From positions 1 to 10,644 of the forward strand of contig DFZT01000101.1 of NCBI GenBank assembly GCA_002382755.1: DNA of 10,644 nucleotides. Direction: 5' to 3'. The stretch is from Firmicutes bacterium UBA4049. GTDB lineage: Bacteria; Bacillota; Desulfotomaculia; Desulfotomaculales; Nap2-2B. Of this stretch, positions 6,726 to 10,644 are shown in pieces. The notes below the pieces were generated by a model, which was given only the letters and a program-made list of their open reading frames with translations, was not told the origin of the DNA and did no database searches. The translations under genes were made by a program, and so were the position numbers. Position 1 is the first letter of the stretch. Each line of letters opens with the position of its first letter.

Positions 6726-7523
6726 TTGATTTTAATCGGTGAGCGCATTAACGGTATGTTCGGGGATATACGGGAGGCTATTTTGAACAGGGACCCGGAA
6801 CCTGTGAGGAGTTGGGCAATTCGGCAGTATCAGCGCAGGGCCGATTACCTTGATATAAGTACGGGTCCTTCGCTGGATGCCAAAGATCAGCCGGGCGCCA
6901 TGGAATGGCTGGTCAGGGTTGCCCAGGACACCGTCGATCTGCCGTGCTGCCTTGATTCGGCCAATCCGGAAGCAATTCTGGCAGGCCTGGAAGCCCACAG
7001 GGGTAAAGCGCTGATTAACTCTACGACAGCCGACCAGTGGAAAATAGAAATATTTTTGCCAATGGCCTTAAAATACGGGGCAGCGCTGATCGGCCTGGCC
7101 ATGAATGAAAAGGGTGTGCCCAAGAGCGCCGGCGACCGGGCAGCCCTGGCCATGGAGATCATTGTTAATGCTGACGCCAGCGGTTTTCCTTTGGAAGATC
7201 TTTACCTTGATCCGCTAGTCCTGCCCTGCAACGTCGGGCAGGAGCACTGTCCCGAGGTGATCGAGGCAATCCGCTGGATTAAAACACTTGCTGATCCGCC
7301 GCCGCGTACAGCATTGGGTTTAAGCAACGTTTCACAAAGATGCGCTGATCGGCGTCTGCTTAACCGCACATTTTTAGTTATGTGTATGACGGCCGGGCTG
7401 GATGCGGCCATTGTAAACCTTGACGATGACGAACTGCTCAAGTCGGTTGCCGCATCGAATGTGCTTTTAAACAGGGAGATCTACTGCGACTCTTTTGTCA
7501 TGACATTTAAGAACAGGGATTAA
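6726..7523 (+). CDS. acsE: Methyl-tetrahydrofolate:CoFeSP methyltransferase AcsE
   Basis: AcsE (MeTr) moves the methyl group of 5-methyl-tetrahydrofolate to Co(I) of the corrinoid iron-sulfur protein, linking the folate branch of the Wood-Ljungdahl pathway to CoFeSP. The open frame runs back to 6540 inside acsD, but the TTG at 6726 is the clear start: a perfect AAGGAGG (6711-6717) is eight bases upstream, and MILIGERINGMFGDI is the family N-terminus. The 265-residue product is a single pterin-binding TIM barrel, close to the 262 residues of the Moorella enzyme. Residues expected to contact the pterin are present: D77 (CCLDSANP), N98 (LINSTT), D162 (LYLDPLVLP) and N201 (LGLSNVSQ), each shifted by two from Moorella D75, N96, D160 and N199. 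No terminator is visible after the gene, so transcription could continue into the regulator at 7674. Confidence 0.96.
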   Translation: MILIGERINGMFGDIREAILNRDPEPVRSWAIRQYQRRADYLDISTGPSLDAKDQPGAMEWLVRVAQDTVDLPCCLDSANPEAILAGLEAHRGKALINSTTADQWKIEIFLPMALKYGAALIGLAMNEKGVPKSAGDRAALAMEIIVNADASGFPLEDLYLDPLVLPCNVGQEHCPEVIEAIRWIKTLADPPPRTALGLSNVSQRCADRRLLNRTFLVMCMTAGLDAAIVNLDDDELLKSVAASNVLLNREIYCDSFVMTFKNRD

Positions 7524-7574
7524 ATGTGATACTTTTGGGAGCAGAAGGAGCCAGTGCAACGGTTAAAACGGACA

Positions 7575-7596
7575 AGGAATGTGGCGCTTGATTCCT
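7575..7596. promoter_or_regulatory. Possible operator dyad upstream of the Crp/Fnr gene
   Basis: AGGAAT (7575-7580) and ATTCCT (7591-7596) form a 6-bp inverted repeat with a 10-base spacer, extended by AC/GT if one A is bulged. It ends five bases before the candidate -35 element. Crp/Fnr proteins bind dyads as dimers and often control their own genes, but this one does not match the usual TGTGA or TTGAT half-sites. Confidence 0.2.
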
Positions 7597-7601
7597 GTTA
7601 C

Positions 7602-7630
7602 TTGTCCCGCATAGATATATACGGTAGAAT
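7602..7630 (+). promoter_or_regulatory. Candidate sigma-A promoter of the Crp/Fnr regulator gene
   Basis: TTGTCC (7602-7607) and TAGAAT (7625-7630) are exactly 17 bases apart; the -10 matches five of six consensus bases and the -35 four of six. A start near 7637 would give a leader of about 37 bases to the ATG at 7674. This supports that ATG over the upstream GTG at 7554, which would place the promoter inside the coding region. Confidence 0.5.
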
Positions 7631-7673
7631 AAAGTTTAGAAGGTATAAGCAGTCAGGATCGGGGTGTTGTTTA

Positions 7674-8366
7674 ATGCAGCAGGAAAAAGACACATTTTTT
7701 AATCCGGTTTTTCCGGTTGAGTTGCTCTCTCTGGGTCATGATACGCGTTATGCAAAAAACACTGTGATCTGCATGCAAAATGAACCCCCCGAAAAGATTT
7801 TTTTCCTCAAGGAAGGTGAAGTATGCCTTTCTTATTACGGGGAAAACGGTGAGAGAAAAATCGTTTTTTATGTTGAGAAAGACAGCATCTTCGGGGGAGT
7901 AATTTCCTTGGTCCTAAACAGAAGGGTTTACGGAGTTTCCGCCATGACCCTTACAAAATCTTTGATTACTGTTTTCAGCAAGGAAGTCTTTTTTTCCACT
8001 TTGATTAACAACATTGACTTTGCAAGATTTTGCCTGTCCGCGGTGGCCAAAGAGCTCTGGGCAATGGGCAGCCACCTCGAGTCCCTTTCCTTTCTGGAAT
8101 GCAACAGGAGGGTTGCCAGCGCCCTGCTCTGGCTGACCAACCATGCCGGAAAAGTCGAAAAAGAAGAAAGCGGGGAACTGGAGCATATATTTAAAATAAC
8201 ACATCAGGAACTGGGGGAACTTGCCAGCGTAAACCGCGTTACAGTAACTAATGTGCTTAAGGAACTGGAAAAGGAAAAAATAATCCGCAAGGGCTCTAAA
8301 ACAATTATGATCCCTGCGGGCGGGAAACAAAGGCTCAAACGCTATATCAAAAACATATGGATCTGA
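7674..8366 (+). CDS. Crp/Fnr-family transcriptional regulator
   Basis: The 230-residue protein has the two-domain layout of the family. A cyclic-nucleotide-binding-type beta barrel spans about 15-110 (IFFLKEGEVCLSYYGENGE, DSIFGGVISLV). A dimerisation helix follows at about 112-145, then a winged helix-turn-helix at about 172-212 (ITHQELGELASVNRVTVTNV, then LKELEKEKII). The barrel lacks the GE and R residues that bind the cAMP phosphate in E. coli CRP, having FGG instead, so cAMP is an unlikely ligand. There is also no N-terminal cysteine cluster like that of Fnr; the four scattered cysteines (C33, C51, C120, C143) could sense redox state, but that is speculation. The ATG at 7674 has GGGGTG (7661-7666) seven bases upstream. 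The frame is open back to 7554, but the extension holds the candidate promoter. Its position suggests control of the acs operon, itself or the facing nrd genes; the targets are unknown. Confidence 0.9.
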   Translation: MQQEKDTFFNPVFPVELLSLGHDTRYAKNTVICMQNEPPEKIFFLKEGEVCLSYYGENGERKIVFYVEKDSIFGGVISLVLNRRVYGVSAMTLTKSLITVFSKEVFFSTLINNIDFARFCLSAVAKELWAMGSHLESLSFLECNRRVASALLWLTNHAGKVEKEESGELEHIFKITHQELGELASVNRVTVTNVLKELEKEKIIRKGSKTIMIPAGGKQRLKRYIKNIWI

Positions 8367-8393
8367 AAAGCTGTTGAACAAATGGCTTTTTTT
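8367..8393. terminator. Intrinsic terminator between the convergent Crp/Fnr and nrdDG genes
   Basis: AAAGCTGTT (8367-8375) pairs with AATGGCTTT (8381-8389), with two G-T wobbles, around the loop GAACA. Counting from 8387, the run TTTTTTT follows. The hairpin starts at the base after the regulator stop codon. The A-rich 5' side gives the opposite strand a shorter T run, so it may also end nrdDG transcription. Confidence 0.75.
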
Positions 8394-8399
8394 GTTCTC

Positions 8400-9095
8400 T
8401 TAGTTTTGGCGCACTATGCACTTTTCTACAAACTCTTCAAGCGGCTTCGCAATTTCGATAAGTTCTTCGTCGCTGTATGTCTCTTCCTTAAGGAAATTAG
8501 GATCCAACAATTTCGAAGGAACAAATTTTTGCAGGATGTAAAGTTTTGCTCCTTTGATTATCTTCGATATCTCTAAAATATCTTCCGGGGTAAGCAAGGA
8601 CTTTACCAGAGTTGTCCGAAATTCGTAATCCAATCCCGAATTGATGACCAGGTTGACACTCCGCATGATTTTTTTCAGGTCGACCAAAGAATTTGTGACA
8701 TTCCAGTATTTATCAAAAGGCGCTTTAATGTCCATTGCCACATAGTCCACAAGTCCAAGCCCGATGATGCTTTTTAAAACGGCAGGCAGGCTTCCGTTGG
8801 TGTTTAGTTTGACAGGGTAGCCGATTTTCTTTATCTTTTCCAAAAAAGGAATAAGATCCGTCTGAATTGTGGGCTCGCCGCCGGTAACAACGACCCCGTC
8901 AAGTTTCCCATGCCGCATTTTGAGGAAGTCCAATACTTCATGTTCCAATACGGGGGCCTGATGGGGATCGGGTTTGATAAGCTCCGGGTTATGGCAGTAC
9001 GGGCATTTAAAGTTGCAGCCCTTTGTAAAAACCGCGGCGCAGATCCGGCCCGGATATTCAATCAGGGAAAACCTTGTACAGCCACCGATTAACAT
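8400..9095 (-). CDS. nrdG: Anaerobic ribonucleotide reductase activating protein (radical SAM), NrdG
   Basis: NrdG is the radical SAM enzyme that uses a [4Fe-4S] cluster and S-adenosylmethionine to place the glycyl radical on NrdD. The cluster motif CX3CX2C is C27, C31 and C34 (GCNFKCPYCHNPEL), and the SAM-binding GGEP motif is at about 72-75 (VVVTGGEPT). Conserved SLIEYPGR, LNTNG and YVAMDIKAP segments fit the longer activase type, of 231 residues versus about 155 in E. coli NrdG. The ATG at 9095 is preceded by AAGGTG six bases upstream, which lies inside the last codons of nrdD; the genes are three bases apart, so translational coupling is likely. A pyruvate formate-lyase activase is the main alternative, but the adjacent nrdD settles the assignment. 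Confidence 0.93.
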   Translation of the reverse strand: MLIGGCTRFSLIEYPGRICAAVFTKGCNFKCPYCHNPELIKPDPHQAPVLEHEVLDFLKMRHGKLDGVVVTGGEPTIQTDLIPFLEKIKKIGYPVKLNTNGSLPAVLKSIIGLGLVDYVAMDIKAPFDKYWNVTNSLVDLKKIMRSVNLVINSGLDYEFRTTLVKSLLTPEDILEISKIIKGAKLYILQKFVPSKLLDPNFLKEETYSDEELIEIAKPLEEFVEKCIVRQN

Positions 9096-9098
9096 ACA

Positions 9099-10644
9099 TT
9101 ACACCTTGAAAGTCTTTCGCAGGGCGAATTCCTCCTGCTTTCCCTTGTTCCACTGGTTTAAAGGCCGCAGGTAGCCGACGACGCGCGAATAAACTTCACA
9201 CTGCGTACCGCATTCCGGGCACTTTTTCTGTTCCCCGGACAGGTACCCGTGTGAGGGACAGACGCTGAAGACGGGCGTAAAGGTAAAATAGGGAATATGA
9301 TAATTTTCACATATTTTGCGGATTAATTTTTTAATAACCGCGGGGTCTTCAACACGTTCGCCGGCAAAAATATGCAGGACGGTTCCCCCGGTGTATTTCG
9401 ACTGAATTTCATCCTGAAGATCAAGGGCTTCAAAGACATCGTCGGTATAGTTGACCGGCAGCTGGGACGAGTTGGTATAGAAGGGCTCGCCGCCGTTGAT
9501 GAAACTGTCCTCATTTGCGCACATTATCTGCGGGAACTTATCCTTGTCTTTTCTGGCCAGGCGGTAACTGGTCCCCTCGGCGGGGGTTGCTTCCAGGTTG
9601 TAGTTGTTTTGCGTTTCCTGCTGAAATTCAATAAGCTTGCTTCTCATAAAGTCGAGTACCAGGCAAGAAAATTTTTGGCCGGCGGGGCTGGCGATGCTCT
9701 TCCCCAGCAGGTTCAGGCAGGCTTCGTTCATGCCGAGCAGCCCTATAGTCGAAAAATGGTTCTTCCAGTAGTCCCCCAGGTGCTCTTTGATATTTCTGAG
9801 GTAATACTTTGCATAGGGGTAAAGGTTGCCCTCGGTCAGCTTTTCCAGGACCTTTCTTTTAATCTCCAGCGCCTGTTTAGCCAGGACCATGAGTGGTTCG
9901 AGCCTGACAAAAAAGTCATGCTCGTCTTTGGACAGAAAAGCCAGCCTGGGCATGTTCAGTGTTACAACCCCGATGGAACCTGTAAGCGGGTTGGAGCCAA
10001 AAAGCCCGCCGCCTTTTTTCTCCAGGGACCTGTTGTCTATGCGCAGCCGGCAGCACATGCTTCTTGCGTCTTCCGGGTTCATATCGGAATTTATAAAATT
10101 GGAAAAGTAGGGTACGCCGTATTTGGCAGTAACCTCCCAAAGAATGTTCAAGTCGGAGTTGTTCCAGTTAAAATCCTTGCTGATGTTATAGGTGGGGATA
10201 GGGAAAGTGAACACCCTTCCCTTGGCGTCTCCCTCCAGCATTACCTCCATAAAGGCCTTGTTGAACATGTCCATTTCCTTCTGGAAGTCTTTGTAAGTGT
10301 CGTTTTGCATTTGGCCGCCGATAATCACCGGCTGGTCCAAGAAATACTCGGGTACGGTAAGATCAAGGGTTACGTTGGTGAAAGGCGTCTGAAATCCTAC
10401 CCTGGTGGGCACGTTTATATTAAAGATAAACTCCTGCAGCGCCTGTTTGACTTCTGTATAGCTCAGTTTGTCGTGCCTGATGAAAGGGCTTAAAAGCGTG
10501 TCCATGTTTGAGAATGCCTGCGCCCCGGCGGCTTCACCCTGGAGGGTATAGAAAAAGTTGACAATCTGCCCCAGAGCGCTCCGGAAGTGCTTGGCAGGTT
10601 TGCTCTCCACTTTTCCGGCAACTCCCTTGAAGCCCTCAACCAGC
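9099..10644 (-). CDS. nrdD: Anaerobic (class III) ribonucleoside-triphosphate reductase NrdD (5' end outside window)
   Basis: NrdD reduces ribonucleotides to deoxyribonucleotides under strict anaerobiosis by glycyl-radical chemistry. The frame is open to the right edge; 514 residues are visible and the N-terminal part, probably an ATP-cone region of 100-200 residues, is missing. The C-terminus carries the radical site: the glycine in YSRVVGYLRPLNQWNKGKQ is 25 residues from the end. Just upstream is a zinc site with four cysteines (CPSHGY, then KKCPECGTQC). SMCCRLRID probably contains the catalytic thiyl cysteine. VPTRVGFQTPFTNVTLDL, TFPIPTYNIS and GSIGVVTLNMPRLAF are typical of the family. 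The GTG at 10610 is not the start, because coding similarity continues upstream of it (VEGFKGVAGK). The promoter is outside the window. Confidence 0.95.
   Translation of the reverse strand, partial: LVEGFKGVAGKVESKPAKHFRSALGQIVNFFYTLQGEAAGAQAFSNMDTLLSPFIRHDKLSYTEVKQALQEFIFNINVPTRVGFQTPFTNVTLDLTVPEYFLDQPVIIGGQMQNDTYKDFQKEMDMFNKAFMEVMLEGDAKGRVFTFPIPTYNISKDFNWNNSDLNILWEVTAKYGVPYFSNFINSDMNPEDARSMCCRLRIDNRSLEKKGGGLFGSNPLTGSIGVVTLNMPRLAFLSKDEHDFFVRLEPLMVLAKQALEIKRKVLEKLTEGNLYPYAKYYLRNIKEHLGDYWKNHFSTIGLLGMNEACLNLLGKSIASPAGQKFSCLVLDFMRSKLIEFQQETQNNYNLEATPAEGTSYRLARKDKDKFPQIMCANEDSFINGGEPFYTNSSQLPVNYTDDVFEALDLQDEIQSKYTGGTVLHIFAGERVEDPAVIKKLIRKICENYHIPYFTFTPVFSVCPSHGYLSGEQKKCPECGTQCEVYSRVVGYLRPLNQWNKGKQEEFALRKTFKV

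Noticed and set aside
7526..7591. A 21-residue frame right after acsE (MILLGAEGASATVKTDKECG and so on)
   Set aside because: It has only a weak binding site and no recognised family. It could be the relic of a lost gene, but nothing in the sequence supports this beyond an open frame.
7554..7673. A 40-residue N-terminal extension of the Crp/Fnr regulator from a GTG at 7554
   Set aside because: AAGGAG is only three bases from that GTG, the extra residues do not fit the family, and a 17-spaced promoter candidate lies inside the extension.
9372..10493. A long plus-strand open frame of 373 codons opposite nrdD
   Set aside because: The minus strand here encodes a convincing NrdD with zinc-site cysteines and a glycyl-radical motif. 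The plus-strand translation shows no recognisable domain and is a compositional shadow.
1..10644. CRISPR array, tRNA or rRNA genes, phage or integrase genes
   Set aside because: No spaced direct repeats, no cloverleaf-like sequences with T-loop signature, and no recombinase-like protein motifs were found on either strand.

Overview
The window looks like a piece of chromosome from an anaerobic, acetogen-like or syntrophic member of the Firmicutes, in the Desulfotomaculum/Pelotomaculum/Moorella sphere. This is inferred from a Wood-Ljungdahl methyl-branch gene set that resembles Moorella gene for gene, an SLH-domain surface protein, a class III (strictly anaerobic) ribonucleotide reductase, strong AAGGAGG-type ribosome binding sites and frequent TTG/GTG starts. 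No species can be named from the sequence alone.

Left part (1-2050): the 3' end of a secreted protein with a carboxypeptidase-regulatory-like beta-sandwich and a dockerin-like calcium-binding pair. It is followed by a complete exported protein with a helical N-terminal part, a Gly/Ser linker, a ZU5-like domain and three SLH cell-wall anchors, then a terminator-like hairpin.

Centre (2055-7523): a corrinoid methyl-transfer operon in the order [acsB remnant]-acsC-acsV(RACo)-acsD-acsE. AcsC and AcsD form the corrinoid iron-sulfur protein. AcsE methylates it from methyl-tetrahydrofolate. The RACo ferredoxin/ASKHA ATPase re-reduces its cobalt when it becomes oxidised. The order is that of the Moorella acs cluster, but only a short fragment of acetyl-CoA synthase (acsB) remains upstream. 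The acsC/acsV junction is split by a 178-bp palindromic, MITE-like element with 11-bp perfect terminal inverted repeats. Removing the element plus one AA restores a TAATG stop/start overlap, so its insertion into a once tightly coupled operon can be read directly from the sequence.

Right part (7524-10644): a Crp/Fnr-family regulator with its own candidate promoter ends at a good intrinsic terminator. Facing it on the minus strand is the anaerobic ribonucleotide reductase pair nrdD (5' end cut off by the window) and nrdG, three bases apart and probably translationally coupled.

The most notable signals are the acsB remnant, the inserted palindromic element with its recoverable pre-insertion junction, and the question of what a CoFeSP/methyltransferase module does without an adjacent acetyl-CoA synthase.
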